This document shows positions 55,711 to 64,000 of a stretch of 64,000 bases of DNA, one piece after another. The stretch lies in contig NZ_VMSG01000019.1 in the NCBI RefSeq assembly GCF_007713465.1, forward strand, positions 62,001-126,000, in the 5' to 3' direction. The notes beneath the pieces are model-generated. The model saw only the letters and a list, made by a program, of their open reading frames with translations, was not told where the DNA came from and did not search any database. The first letter of the stretch is position 1; each line of letters begins with the position of its first letter. A program made the translations under genes and the position numbers. Origin of the DNA: Pseudomonas sp. H3(2019) (GTDB lineage Bacteria; Pseudomonadota; Gammaproteobacteria; Pseudomonadales; Pseudomonadaceae).

Positions 55711-55738
55711 ACATGCGTCTGCGTCGTCGATGGCGCGC

Positions 55739-55767
55739 ACTATACGGAGCGTCCTTTTAACTGTAAA
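55739..55767 (-). promoter_or_regulatory. promoter of tRNA-Leu copy 2
   Basis: On the minus strand TTTACA, 17 bp, TATAGT, as for copy 1, with the sequence diverging around it. It is about 35 bp before the 5' fragment. Confidence 0.7.
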
Positions 55768-55928
55768 CCCCTGAACTCAAAAAAACCTGGAAAATTTTAC
55801 GAGCGGTGCTTGATGCTGTCTTTCCAGGCGGAGGAAGGGATATTTAGGGCCTCCAAGAGCCTGAAATTTCCCGTTTCATTACGCCTATGCCAAACTAACC
55901 CGCATATAGACAAGGTGAAAACTCTCTA

Positions 55929-58559
55929 ATGGCCGATTGGCAGTCCCTCGATCCCGAGGCCGCTCGTGAAGCGGAAAAATATGAAAACCCTATTCCTAGC
56001 CGCGAACTGATCCTTCAGCACCTTGCTGATCGGGGTTCGCCTGCTAACCGCGAGCAACTGGTCGAAGAGTTTGGTCTGACCACAGAAGACCAGATCGAAG
56101 CCCTGCGCCGCCGCCTGCGCGCCATGGAGCGCGACGCTCAACTGATCTATACCCGTCGCGGCACTTACGCGCCGGTAGACAAGCTCGACCTGATCCTGGG
56201 TCGCATCAGCGGTCACCGTGACGGCTTCGGCTTCCTGATCCCGGACGATGGCAGTGACGACCTGTTCATGAGCCCGGCGCAAATGCGTCTGGTGTTCGAT
56301 GGCGACCGTGCGCTGGCACGGGTTTCCGGTCTGGACCGTCGTGGTCGCCGCGAAGGCGTAATCGTCGAAGTGGTCTCGCGTGCTCACGAAAGCATCGTCG
56401 GTCGTTACTTCGAAGAAGGCGGCATCGGCTTTGTGGTGGCCGACAACCCGAAGATCCAGCAGGAAGTGCTGGTCACCCCGGGGCGTAACGCCAACGCCAA
56501 TATCGGCCAATTCGTTGAAGTGAAGATCACGCACTGGCCGACCCCGCGCTTCCAGCCGCAAGGCGATGTGGTGGAAGTGGTCGGCAACTACATGGCGCCG
56601 GGCATGGAAATCGATATTGCCCTGCGGACCTACGACATTCCTCACGTCTGGCCTGAAGCAGTGCTCAAGGAAGCCGCCAAGCTCAAGCCGGAAGTCGAAG
56701 AGAAAGACAAAGAGAAGCGCATCGACCTGCGTCATCTGCCGTTCGTCACCATCGACGGCGAAGATGCCCGCGACTTCGATGACGCGGTCTACTGCGAAGC
56801 CAAGCCAGGCAAGCTGCGGCTGTTCTCCGGTGGCTGGAAGTTGTACGTGGCGATTGCCGACGTTTCCAGCTACGTGAAGATTGGCTCGGCGCTGGATGCC
56901 GAGTCCCAGGTGCGCGGCAACTCGGTGTACTTCCCCGAGCGCGTGGTGCCGATGCTGCCAGAGCAGCTGTCCAACGGCCTGTGCTCGCTGAACCCGCTCG
57001 TTGATCGGCTGGCCATGGTTTGCGAGATGACCATCTCCAAGTCCGGTGAGATGACTGACTACTGCTTCTACGAAGCGGTGATTCACTCCCACGCCCGCCT
57101 GACCTACAACAAGGTCAGCGCAATGCTGGAACAGCCGAAAACCACCGAGGCTCGTCAGCTTCGTGGCGAATACACCGACGTCGTGCCGCACCTCAAGCAG
57201 CTCTACTCGCTGTACAAGGTGTTGTTGGCGGCACGCCACGTGCGCGGCGCGATCGATTTCGAAACGCAGGAAACCCGAATCATCTTCGGTTCCGAGCGCA
57301 AGATCGCCGAAATCCGTCCGACCGTGCGCAACGACGCGCACAAGTTGATCGAGGAATGCATGCTGGCGGCCAACGTGGCCACCGCCGAATTCCTGAAAAA
57401 ACACGAAATCCCTGCGCTGTACCGGGTTCACGATGGTCCGCCACCAGAGCGTCTGGAAAAACTCCGGGCCTTCCTCGGTGAGCTCGGCCTGTCCCTGCAC
57501 AAAGGCAAGGACGGCCCGTCGCCGAAGGATTACCAGGCGTTGCTGGCCGGGATCAAGGATCGTCCGGATTTCCACCTGATCCAGACCGTCATGCTGCGCT
57601 CGTTGAGCCAGGCGGTGTACAGCGCCGATAACCAGGGCCACTTCGGCCTGAATTACGAAGCCTATACCCACTTCACCTCGCCGATTCGTCGTTACCCGGA
57701 TTTGCTCACGCACCGGGCGATTCGCAGCGTCATCCACTCCAAACAAGACACGCCGCACGTGCGTCGTGCCGGGGCGATGACCATTCCGAAAGCGCGCATC
57801 TATCCGTACGACGAAGCGGCGCTGGAGCAGCTCGGCGAGCAGTGCTCGATGAGCGAGCGCCGTGCCGACGAAGCGACCCGCGACGTGGTGAACTGGCTCA
57901 AGTGCGAGTTCATGAAGGATCGCGTGGGCGAGTCGTTCCCGGGTGTGATCACCGCAGTGACCGGTTTTGGCCTGTTCGTCGAGCTGACCGATATCTACGT
58001 CGAAGGTCTGGTCCACGTGACCGCTTTGCCGGGCGATTACTACCACTTCGACCCTGTGCATCACCGCCTGGCCGGTGAGCGTACCGGTCGCAGCTTCCGC
58101 CTCGGCGATACCGTCGAAGTGCGTGTGATGCGGGTTGATCTGGACGAGCGCAAGATCGACTTCGAGATGGCTGAAAAAACCATCAGCGCGCCGATTGGCC
58201 GCAAGAAGCGTGGTGCAGAGACCTCGGCGCCTGCCGCCAAGACTGCTGCTGAACCTGCGCCGGCCAAAACCGGTCGTCGCGGTCCGGCGAAGGAAAAGGT
58301 GGTCGAGGCTTATCGTCCGAGCGATGCCGCGGCGAAAAACGCCGAAGTACGCAAAAGTCGTGAAATGAAGCAGGCGTTGCTGGCCGAAGCGAAGAGCGGC
58401 GGTAAAGCGGCGTCTGGGGGAAAGACCGGGCGGTCGGCGCCTGAAAAGGCCTCCGGCGGCAAGCCAGCCAAACCGAGTAAACACCGTAAAGGCCCGCCAA
58501 AAGCGGGCTCGGCTCCAGCCAAAAGCGGCGGGGCGCGTAAACCTAAGGCCAAGTCATGA
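55929..58559 (+). CDS. rnr: ribonuclease R
   Basis: RNase R is a processive 3'-5' exonuclease that degrades structured RNA. The 876-aa protein has N-terminal cold-shock domains, the RNB catalytic domain with DGEDARDFDDAVY (about residues 275-287) and FTSPIRRYPDL, then an S1 domain (about 645-730, GVITAVTGFGLFVEL). The last 140 residues are a Lys/Ala/Gly-rich basic tail. The ATG at 55929 has only a weak ribosome site. It overlaps rlmB by four bases. Confidence 0.96.
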   Translation: MADWQSLDPEAAREAEKYENPIPSRELILQHLADRGSPANREQLVEEFGLTTEDQIEALRRRLRAMERDAQLIYTRRGTYAPVDKLDLILGRISGHRDGFGFLIPDDGSDDLFMSPAQMRLVFDGDRALARVSGLDRRGRREGVIVEVVSRAHESIVGRYFEEGGIGFVVADNPKIQQEVLVTPGRNANANIGQFVEVKITHWPTPRFQPQGDVVEVVGNYMAPGMEIDIALRTYDIPHVWPEAVLKEAAKLKPEVEEKDKEKRIDLRHLPFVTIDGEDARDFDDAVYCEAKPGKLRLFSGGWKLYVAIADVSSYVKIGSALDAESQVRGNSVYFPERVVPMLPEQLSNGLCSLNPLVDRLAMVCEMTISKSGEMTDYCFYEAVIHSHARLTYNKVSAMLEQPKTTEARQLRGEYTDVVPHLKQLYSLYKVLLAARHVRGAIDFETQETRIIFGSERKIAEIRPTVRNDAHKLIEECMLAANVATAEFLKKHEIPALYRVHDGPPPERLEKLRAFLGELGLSLHKGKDGPSPKDYQALLAGIKDRPDFHLIQTVMLRSLSQAVYSADNQGHFGLNYEAYTHFTSPIRRYPDLLTHRAIRSVIHSKQDTPHVRRAGAMTIPKARIYPYDEAALEQLGEQCSMSERRADEATRDVVNWLKCEFMKDRVGESFPGVITAVTGFGLFVELTDIYVEGLVHVTALPGDYYHFDPVHHRLAGERTGRSFRLGDTVEVRVMRVDLDERKIDFEMAEKTISAPIGRKKRGAETSAPAAKTAAEPAPAKTGRRGPAKEKVVEAYRPSDAAAKNAEVRKSREMKQALLAEAKSGGKAASGGKTGRSAPEKASGGKPAKPSKHRKGPPKAGSAPAKSGGARKPKAKS

Positions 58560-59323
58560 GTCAGTTGGAAAAAATCTATGGCGTGCATGCCGTAGAAGCG
58601 TTGCTGCGTCATCACCCGAAACGCGTCAAGCAGATCTGGCTGGCCGAAGGCCGCAGTGATCCGCGTGTTCAGACGCTGATCGAGTTGGCCAGCGAAAACC
58701 GCGTTGCGGTCGGCCAGGCCGAGCGTCGTGAGCTGGATGCCTGGGTTGAGGGTGTGCACCAGGGCGTGGTGGCGGAGGTAAGTCCTAGCCAGGTCTGGGG
58801 CGAGGCAATGCTCGACGAGCTGCTCGACCGTACCGAAGGCGCGCCGCTGCTGCTGGTGCTCGACGGCGTAACCGATCCGCACAACCTCGGTGCTTGTCTG
58901 CGTTCTGCCGACGCGGCGGGTGCATTGGCGGTGATCGTTCCGAAGGACAAGTCAGCCACCCTGACCCCGACTGTACGAAAAGTCGCTTGTGGTGCCGCGG
59001 AAGTGATTCCGTTGGTGGCCGTGACCAACCTGGCGCGCACCCTGGAAAAACTCAAGCAACGTGGCTTGTGGGTTGTCGGCACGGCGGGGGAGGCCGAGCA
59101 GGACCTGTATCAGCAGGATCTGACCGGCCCTACCATCCTGATCATGGGTGCGGAAGGCAGCGGAATGCGTCGCCTGACGCGTGATCTTTGCGACTATCTG
59201 GTGCGTTTGCCGATGGCGGGCAGCGTCAGCAGCCTGAACGTTTCCGTGGCAACCGGCGTCTGCCTGTTCGAAGCCTTGCGCCAGCGCGGCGTCAAAGCAG
59301 CGGCTGCCACCAAAAAATCCTGA
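58556..59323 (+). CDS. rlmB: 23S rRNA (guanosine-2251-2'-O)-methyltransferase
   Basis: RlmB methylates G2251 of 23S rRNA. The 255-aa SPOUT-fold enzyme has an N-terminal substrate-binding domain (YGVHAVEALLRHHP) and the family motifs LDGVTDPHNLGACLRSADA, IMGAEGSGM and SLNVSVATGVCLFE. It starts in the rnr stop (ATGA), so the two are translated together. Confidence 0.97.
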   Translation: MSQLEKIYGVHAVEALLRHHPKRVKQIWLAEGRSDPRVQTLIELASENRVAVGQAERRELDAWVEGVHQGVVAEVSPSQVWGEAMLDELLDRTEGAPLLLVLDGVTDPHNLGACLRSADAAGALAVIVPKDKSATLTPTVRKVACGAAEVIPLVAVTNLARTLEKLKQRGLWVVGTAGEAEQDLYQQDLTGPTILIMGAEGSGMRRLTRDLCDYLVRLPMAGSVSSLNVSVATGVCLFEALRQRGVKAAAATKKS

Positions 59324-59331
59324 GCCTCAAC

Positions 59332-59442
59332 TGATCGTTCCCACGCTCTGCGTGGGAATGCATCCCGTGACGCTCCGCGTCACTCTCAAGCGGACGCAGA
59401 GTGTCCATGGCGGCGTTGCCACGCAGAGCGTGGGAACGATCA
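59332..59442. repeat. composite REP palindrome (GTTCCCACGC family)
   Basis: Outer arms at 59332-59360 and 59415-59442 pair, with inner hairpins GTGACGCTCCGCGTCAC and GGACGCAGAGTGTCC. It is nearly the same as the element at 20608-20718 and may terminate the rnr-rlmB transcript. Confidence 0.85.
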
Positions 59443-59477
59443 TGTCGTGGTGATTGTTCAAATAATCACCAATTGCC

Positions 59478-59506
59478 TTGCGCCGCTTCTGTCCCTTCTC
59501 TACAAT
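59478..59506 (+). promoter_or_regulatory. sigma-70 promoter of the rpsF operon
   Basis: TTGCGC, 17 bp, TACAAT gives a good -35/-10 pair about 118 bp before the rpsF start, in the only free interval upstream of the ribosomal genes. Confidence 0.6.
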
Positions 59507-59584
59507 TGCGCCCCTTGCTGTGACGGCAGGCACGCATGTGTCTATCGCCGGCAAGTCCATAAGTGTCATTCACTCCTTGTCTGA

Positions 59585-59598
59585 CCGCTTTTGAGCGG
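59585..59598 (+). promoter_or_regulatory. hairpin before the rpsF ribosome site (candidate S6:S18 autoregulatory element)
   Basis: CCGCT, TTTG, AGCGG sits 15 nt before AAGGAG. S6:S18 complexes bind CCG-bearing hairpins in rpsF leaders of several bacteria. The match here is short and unproven. Confidence 0.3.
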
Positions 59599-59624
59599 CA
59601 GGCTACAACCCGTAAGGAGCATTC

Positions 59625-60047
59625 ATGCGTCATTACGAAATCATCTTTTTGGTCCACCCGGATCAAAGCGAGCAAGTCGGCGGCATGGTTGAGCGTTACA
59701 CCAAGCTGATCGAAGAAGACGGCGGCAAAATCCACCGTCTGGAAGATTGGGGCCGTCGTCAACTGGCCTACGCAATCAACAATGTTCACAAGGCTCACTA
59801 CGTGATGCTGAACGTTGAGTGCACTGGCAAGGCCCTGGCCGAGCTGGAAGACAACTTCCGCTACAACGATGCAGTGATCCGTAACCTGGTCATCCGTCGC
59901 GAAGAAGCCGTTACCGGCCAATCCGAGATGCTCAAGGCTGAAGAAAACCGCAGTGAGCGCCGTGAGCGTCGCGACCGTCCTGAGCACTCCGACGCTGAAG
60001 GCGTTGACAGTGATGACAGCGACAACAGCGATAACGCTGACGAGTAA
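59625..60047 (+). CDS. rpsF: 30S ribosomal protein S6
   Basis: S6 binds S18 in the small-subunit platform. The 140-aa protein has the S6 core (MRHYEIIFLVHPDQSEQ, DWGRRQLAYAI) followed by a charged C-terminal tail with Ser/Asp repeats (DSDDSDNSDNADE). In pseudomonads the C-terminus of S6 is modified by RimK with glutamates; the acidic tail here fits that. The start has AAGGAG upstream. It begins the ribosomal group ending in rplI. Confidence 0.97.
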   Translation: MRHYEIIFLVHPDQSEQVGGMVERYTKLIEEDGGKIHRLEDWGRRQLAYAINNVHKAHYVMLNVECTGKALAELEDNFRYNDAVIRNLVIRREEAVTGQSEMLKAEENRSERRERRDRPEHSDAEGVDSDDSDNSDNADE

Positions 60048-60075
60048 TCCACGGACCTTTTGAGGAGCCTATTAC

Positions 60076-60306
60076 ATGGCACGTTTCTTCCGTCGTCGTA
60101 AATTCTGCCGCTTCACCGCTGAAGACGTGAAAGAGATCGATTACAAAGATCTCAACACTCTGAAAGCTTACGTATCCGAGACCGGCAAAATCGTTCCAAG
60201 CCGCATCACCGGTACCAAAGCTCGTTATCAGCGTCAGCTGGCCACCGCTATCAAGCGCGCCCGCTTCCTGGCCCTGCTGGCCTACACCGACAGCCACGGC
60301 CGCTGA
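60076..60306 (+). CDS. rpsR: 30S ribosomal protein S18
   Basis: The 76-aa protein has the S18 signature ([15 protein letters not shown], then [21 protein letters not shown]). It follows rpsF by 28 bp with a GAGGAG ribosome site. Confidence 0.97.
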
Positions 60307-60342
60307 GACCGGGCAGTCGACACGTAGCAAAGGATTGAATGC

Positions 60343-61236
60343 ATGCGCGCCATAGCTGAGTTCATCATGCGCGGTCGTATGCAGGCCACTCTCGTAGTGG
60401 CTGGATGCGCGGCATTGCCGTTGTTGTACTGGTTGGGTGCTGCCGCCGGGAGCCTTGTGCTGCTGCGGCGCGGATTGAAGGACGCCATGGGCGTTCTTGC
60501 TCTGGGAATACTGCCGGCATTGATCTGGTGGCTGTATTCCGATGATCCACGCGCACTCATGGTGCTGCTGGGGTCTTCGGGCCTTGCGTTGGTTTTGCGC
60601 GCAAGTGAGTCCTGGAACCGCGTGCTGCTGGTCAGCATAGCGATGGGATTGGTGTTTTCAGTGGTGCTGGGTGCGGCTTACCGCCCCCAGATCGAGATGC
60701 TGTCGCAGGAACTGGTAAAGATCCTGCCGCTGGCCCTCGGTGACCTCTACCAGCAATTGTCGGTAGAGGAGCGAGCGCGTCTCGCCGCCCTGATTGCCCC
60801 GGTCCTGACCGGCCTGATAGCGGCCTTGTTGCAAATCGTCAGTGTGCTGAGCCTGATTGTCGGGCGCTACTGGCAGGCGTTGTTGTACAACCCCGGTGGT
60901 TTTGGTCGCGAGTTTCGCGCCATCCGAATCCCGCTGGGGCCGGCGATGTTGCTGCTGGCGTGCATGCTTCTGGGGCCGAACTTCGGTTCCCGGCTGGCCA
61001 TGTTGACGCCGTTGTGCAGCGTACCGCTGGTGTTCGCCGGGCTGGCCCTGATTCATGGGCTGGTGGCTGAAAAGCGACTGGCCAGGTTTTGGCTGGTGGG
61101 GTTGTACGTAACGCTGTTGCTGTTTATGCAGCTGATCTATCCGTTGCTGGTGGTCCTGGCCATTGTCGACAGCCTGATTGATTTTCGCGGTCGATTGACG
61201 CCGAAAGACGTCGATAGCGCGAACGGTGAAGGTTAA
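60343..61236 (+). CDS. conserved multi-pass membrane protein between rpsR and rplI (DUF2232-like)
   Basis: The 297-aa protein is almost entirely hydrophobic with about eight or nine predicted membrane segments. Its layout resembles the DUF2232/YybS group that lies between ribosomal genes in several gammaproteobacteria. A conserved LALGDLYQQLSVEERARLAALIAP loop sits in its middle. Its function is unknown. Membership of the same run as rpsF, rpsR and rplI suggests it is co-expressed with them. Confidence 0.83.
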   Translation: MRAIAEFIMRGRMQATLVVAGCAALPLLYWLGAAAGSLVLLRRGLKDAMGVLALGILPALIWWLYSDDPRALMVLLGSSGLALVLRASESWNRVLLVSIAMGLVFSVVLGAAYRPQIEMLSQELVKILPLALGDLYQQLSVEERARLAALIAPVLTGLIAALLQIVSVLSLIVGRYWQALLYNPGGFGREFRAIRIPLGPAMLLLACMLLGPNFGSRLAMLTPLCSVPLVFAGLALIHGLVAEKRLARFWLVGLYVTLLLFMQLIYPLLVVLAIVDSLIDFRGRLTPKDVDSANGEG

Positions 61237-61255
61237 AAGTTAAGAGGATTTTCAC

Positions 61256-61702
61256 ATGCAACTGATCCTTCTGGAAAAAGTCACCAACCTGGGCAACCTG
61301 GGTGACAAAGTGAACGTTAAGGCTGGTTACGGTCGTAACTACCTGCTGCCTTACGGCAAAGCTACCGCTGCGACCGCTGCCAACCTGGCTGCGTTCGAAG
61401 AGCGTCGCGCTGAGCTGGAAAAAGCCGCAGCAGACCGTAAAACTTCGGCTGAAAACCGCGCTGCCCAACTGGCTGAGCTGGAAGTGACTATCACTGCCAC
61501 CGCCGGTGACGAAGGCAAGCTGTTCGGTTCGATCGGTACCCACGACATCGCTGATGCACTGACCGCCTCTGGCGTTGAAGTTGCAAAAAGCGAAGTTCGT
61601 CTGCCGAACGGCACCATCCGCAACGTAGGCGAATTCGACGTAGCCGTGCACCTGCACGCTGAAGTTGAAGCCACCGTACGCGTTGTCGTGGTAGCAGCTT
61701 AA
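61256..61702 (+). CDS. rplI: 50S ribosomal protein L9
   Basis: The 148-aa protein has the L9 N-terminal signature (MQLILLEKVTNLGNLGD, GYGRNYLLPYGKA), a long connecting helix and the C-terminal domain. It is preceded by AAGAGGA and followed by a clear terminator. Confidence 0.97.
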   Translation: MQLILLEKVTNLGNLGDKVNVKAGYGRNYLLPYGKATAATAANLAAFEERRAELEKAAADRKTSAENRAAQLAELEVTITATAGDEGKLFGSIGTHDIADALTASGVEVAKSEVRLPNGTIRNVGEFDVAVHLHAEVEATVRVVVVAA

Positions 61703-61747
61703 GAAGTACTTGTCGGCTGGCACCCTTGGGTGCTTGCCGGTAACATC

Positions 61748-61786
61748 GGGCACGATCCTGTTTACAGGTCGTGCCCTTTGTCTTTC
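61748..61786 (+). terminator. intrinsic terminator after rplI
   Basis: GGGCACGA (61748-61755) pairs with TCGTGCCC (61769-61776), followed by a T-rich run (TTTGTCTTT). Confidence 0.85.
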
Positions 61787-61839
61787 TGCAGTTCCTGATT
61801 TTTTACAACCCCTGCTTTTCCTAAAGAACCCAAGTGGCC

Positions 61840-63237
61840 ATGAACGATATCTCCGCTCCTGAGCAATACGATCTGCAAACCGCCGCGCTGAAAGTGCCGC
61901 CGCATTCCATCGAGGCCGAACAGGCCGTGCTCGGTGGTCTGATGCTGGACAACAACGCCTGGGAGCGCGTGCTTGATCAGGTCTCGGACGGTGATTTCTA
62001 TCGACATGACCACCGCCTGATCTTCCGTGCGATCGCCAAGCTCGCCGATCAGAACTCACCGATCGACGTCGTGACCCTTGCCGAGCAATTGGACAAGGAA
62101 GGTCAGACGTCGCAGGTCGGCGGTCTCGGTTATCTGGGCGAATTGGCAAAAAACACGCCGTCGGTCGCCAACATCAAGGCCTACGCGCAGATCGTTCGTG
62201 AGCGAGCGACCCTGCGCCAGTTGATCGGCATCAGCACCGAAATCGCCGACAGCGCCTTCAACCCGGAAGGTCGTACCGCCGCCGAAATTCTCGATGAAGC
62301 CGAACGGCAGATCTTCCAGATCGCCGAGGCCCGACCGAAAACCGGCGGCCCGGTGAGCGTCAATGACCTGTTGACCAAGGCCATCGACCGTATCGACACC
62401 TTGTTCAACACCGACAACGCCATCACCGGCCTGTCGACCGGTTACACCGACCTCGACGAGAAGACCAGCGGCCTGCAACCGTCTGACCTGATCATCGTCG
62501 CCGGTCGTCCATCGATGGGTAAAACCACCTTTGCGATGAACCTGGTGGAGAACGCCGTGTTGCGCAGCGAGAAAGCCGTACTGGTTTACTCGCTCGAAAT
62601 GCCAGGCGAATCGCTGATCATGCGTATGTTGTCGTCGCTGGGCCGGATCGACCAGACCAAAGTCCGTGCCGGTCGCCTGGAAGACGACGATTGGCCGCGC
62701 CTGACCTCGGCGGTCAACCTGCTCAACGATCGCAAGCTGTTCATCGACGATACCGCCGGCATCAGCCCGTCGGAAATGCGTGCGCGGACCCGTCGTCTGG
62801 TGCGCGAACACGGTGAGATCGGTCTGATCATGATCGACTACTTGCAACTGATGCAGATCCCGGGTTCCAGCGGCGACAACCGGACCAACGAAATTTCCGA
62901 AATTTCCCGTTCCCTGAAAGCTCTGGCCAAGGAATTCAACTGCCCGGTAGTGGCGCTGTCCCAGCTCAACCGTTCCCTCGAACAGCGGCCGAACAAGCGG
63001 CCAGTGAACTCCGACTTGCGGGAATCCGGAGCGATCGAGCAGGACGCCGACGTCATCATGTTCGTGTACCGGGACGAGGTGTATCACCCGGAGACCGAGC
63101 ACAAAGGCATCGCCGAGATCATCATCGGCAAGCAGCGGAACGGCCCGATCGGCTTTATCCGCCTGGCCTTCATCGGCAAATACACTCGATTCGAAAACCT
63201 TGCGCCGGGCAGCTATAACTTCGATGACGACGAGTAA
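61840..63237 (+). CDS. dnaB: replicative DNA helicase DnaB
   Basis: DnaB is the hexameric helicase that opens DNA at the replication fork. The 465-aa protein has the N-terminal collar domain (PPHSIEAEQAVLGGLMLD), the RecA-like domain with Walker A GRPSMGKTT near residue 222, IMIDYLQLM (Walker B) and the arginine finger region SRSLKALAKE. The ATG at 61840 is used; a GTG six bases upstream is also in frame. No intein is present. Confidence 0.97.
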   Translation: MNDISAPEQYDLQTAALKVPPHSIEAEQAVLGGLMLDNNAWERVLDQVSDGDFYRHDHRLIFRAIAKLADQNSPIDVVTLAEQLDKEGQTSQVGGLGYLGELAKNTPSVANIKAYAQIVRERATLRQLIGISTEIADSAFNPEGRTAAEILDEAERQIFQIAEARPKTGGPVSVNDLLTKAIDRIDTLFNTDNAITGLSTGYTDLDEKTSGLQPSDLIIVAGRPSMGKTTFAMNLVENAVLRSEKAVLVYSLEMPGESLIMRMLSSLGRIDQTKVRAGRLEDDDWPRLTSAVNLLNDRKLFIDDTAGISPSEMRARTRRLVREHGEIGLIMIDYLQLMQIPGSSGDNRTNEISEISRSLKALAKEFNCPVVALSQLNRSLEQRPNKRPVNSDLRESGAIEQDADVIMFVYRDEVYHPETEHKGIAEIIIGKQRNGPIGFIRLAFIGKYTRFENLAPGSYNFDDDE

Positions 63238-63247
63238 GCCGTCGTAT

Positions 63248-63273
63248 CAATTCCGACCTTTGTGGTCGGAATT
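63248..63273 (+). terminator. hairpin after dnaB
   Basis: CAATTCCGACC and GGTCGGAATTG form an 11-bp stem 11 bp after the stop. The following sequence is AT-rich but not a pure T-run, so it is a probable terminator. Confidence 0.7.
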
Positions 63274-63337
63274 GGTTAAATTTTGTGCTATATTCCGCGC
63301 CCGCGAAATTCAATGAAAGCCAACACCGGTTATCGAC

Positions 63338-64000
63338 ATGCAAGCAGCCAAGCCGTTATTTGACTATCCAAAATACTGGGCCGAATGTTTCGGGCCAGCG
63401 CCATTCCTGCCGATGAGCAGGGAGGAGATGGATCAGCTCGGATGGGATTCCTGCGACATCATCATCGTCACCGGTGATGCCTACGTCGACCACCCGTCGT
63501 TTGGCATGGCAATCATCGGCCGGCTGCTGGAGTCCCAGGGCTTTCGCGTCGGGATCATTGCCCAGCCAAACTGGCAGTCCAAAGACGACTTCATGAAGCT
63601 CGGCGAGCCGAACCTGTTCTTCGGTGTCGCGGCCGGCAACATGGACTCGATGATCAACCGCTACACCGCCGACAAGAAAATCCGTTCCGATGATGCCTAC
63701 ACCCCTGGTGGCCTGGCAGGCAAACGTCCGGATCGCGCGAGTCTGGTTTACAGCCAGCGCTGCAAGGAAGCCTACAAGAACGTGCCGATCGTTCTCGGTG
63801 GCATCGAAGCTTCCCTGCGCCGCATCGCGCACTACGATTACTGGCAGGACCGGGTGCGCAACTCGATCCTGATCGACGCCTGCGCCGACATCCTCCTGTA
63901 CGGCAACGCCGAGCGGGCGATCGTCGAAGTTGCCCAGCGCCTGTCCTACGGCCACAAGATCGAAGACATCACCGACGTGCGCGGCACCGCGTTCATTCGT
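63338..64000 (+). CDS. YgiQ-family radical SAM protein (5' part only)
   Basis: The open frame covers 221 codons from the ATG at 63338 to the right edge. The start MQAAKPLFDYPKYWAECFG and segments SREEMDQLGWDSCDIIIVTGDAYVDHPSFG and VPIVLGGIEASLRRIAHYDYW match the YgiQ/UPF0313 family of B12-binding-like radical SAM proteins. The SAM-cluster CxxxCxxC motif is further downstream and outside the window. Its biological role is unknown. Confidence 0.88.
   Translation, partial: MQAAKPLFDYPKYWAECFGPAPFLPMSREEMDQLGWDSCDIIIVTGDAYVDHPSFGMAIIGRLLESQGFRVGIIAQPNWQSKDDFMKLGEPNLFFGVAAGNMDSMINRYTADKKIRSDDAYTPGGLAGKRPDRASLVYSQRCKEAYKNVPIVLGGIEASLRRIAHYDYWQDRVRNSILIDACADILLYGNAERAIVEVAQRLSYGHKIEDITDVRGTAFIR

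Larger units (their letters stand above)
59324..59624. other. 301-bp interval between rlmB and rpsF
   Basis: It contains the REP element at 59332-59442, the probable rpsF promoter at 59478-59506 and a hairpin before the rpsF ribosome site. I see no gene in it. Confidence 0.7.

Noticed and set aside
55926..58484. An 852-codon open frame on the minus strand opposite rnr
   Set aside because: Its composition (many His, Arg and Gln) is that of an antisense frame, and rnr has all its domains on the plus strand.

Overview
This window looks like core chromosome of a Pseudomonas species, most probably of the P. fluorescens group. The basis is high GC with strong GC3 codon bias, a gene order I recognise as pseudomonad (msbA-hldE, emrE-like/lysR/waaA, tolC/thiC, nudF-cpdA-parE-parC, serB, psd-rhdA-motAB-rsgA-orn, queG to hflC, hisZ-purA, rnr to dnaB), and many REP/REPIN palindromes of types typical of P. 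fluorescens relatives. I saw no insertion sequence, prophage, CRISPR array or plasmid gene.

Layout. 1-12.3 kb is an envelope and lipopolysaccharide block: a truncated O-antigen ligase fused to a kinase-like tail, the lipid A flippase msbA, a sulfotransferase overlapping a stand-alone APS kinase, the heptose enzyme hldE, four less specific genes (a conserved unknown, an aldo/keto reductase, an FAD oxidoreductase, an EmrE-type pump), a LysR regulator and the Kdo transferase waaA. 12.4-18.4 kb has a TolC-type outer membrane protein, a TPP riboswitch with thiC, a CytX-like transporter and a lipoprotein. 18.6-27.6 kb carries nudF, a DUF1249 gene, cpdA, yqiA, parE, a phytase-like secreted protein, parC and a PqiC-type lipoprotein. 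27.9-32.6 kb has a YtjB/AhpA-like membrane protein divergent from serB, then psd and rhdA. 32.6-38.2 kb holds an HDOD protein, motAB behind a FliA-type promoter, rsgA and orn.

38.3-50.2 kb holds a TRIC-family membrane protein, queG, and the tightly packed nnr-tsaE-amiB-mutL-miaA-hfq-hflX-hflK-hflC series with many 1-13 bp overlaps. 50.5-55.1 kb has hisZ, purA and a chemoreceptor. 55.3-55.8 kb has two tRNA-Leu(CAG) genes, each with its own promoter and terminator, plus a tandemly duplicated tRNA fragment. 55.9-64 kb has rnr-rlmB, the rpsF-rpsR-membrane protein-rplI ribosomal group, dnaB and the 5' part of a YgiQ-type radical SAM gene.

Most of the window is housekeeping. The parts most worth a second look are the sulfotransferase/APS-kinase pair inside the lipopolysaccharide locus, the ligase-kinase fusion beside it, a 160-bp palindrome separating motA from motB, the duplicated 5' fragment of tRNA-Leu inside its own transcription unit, and the uncharacterised gene downstream of hldE.
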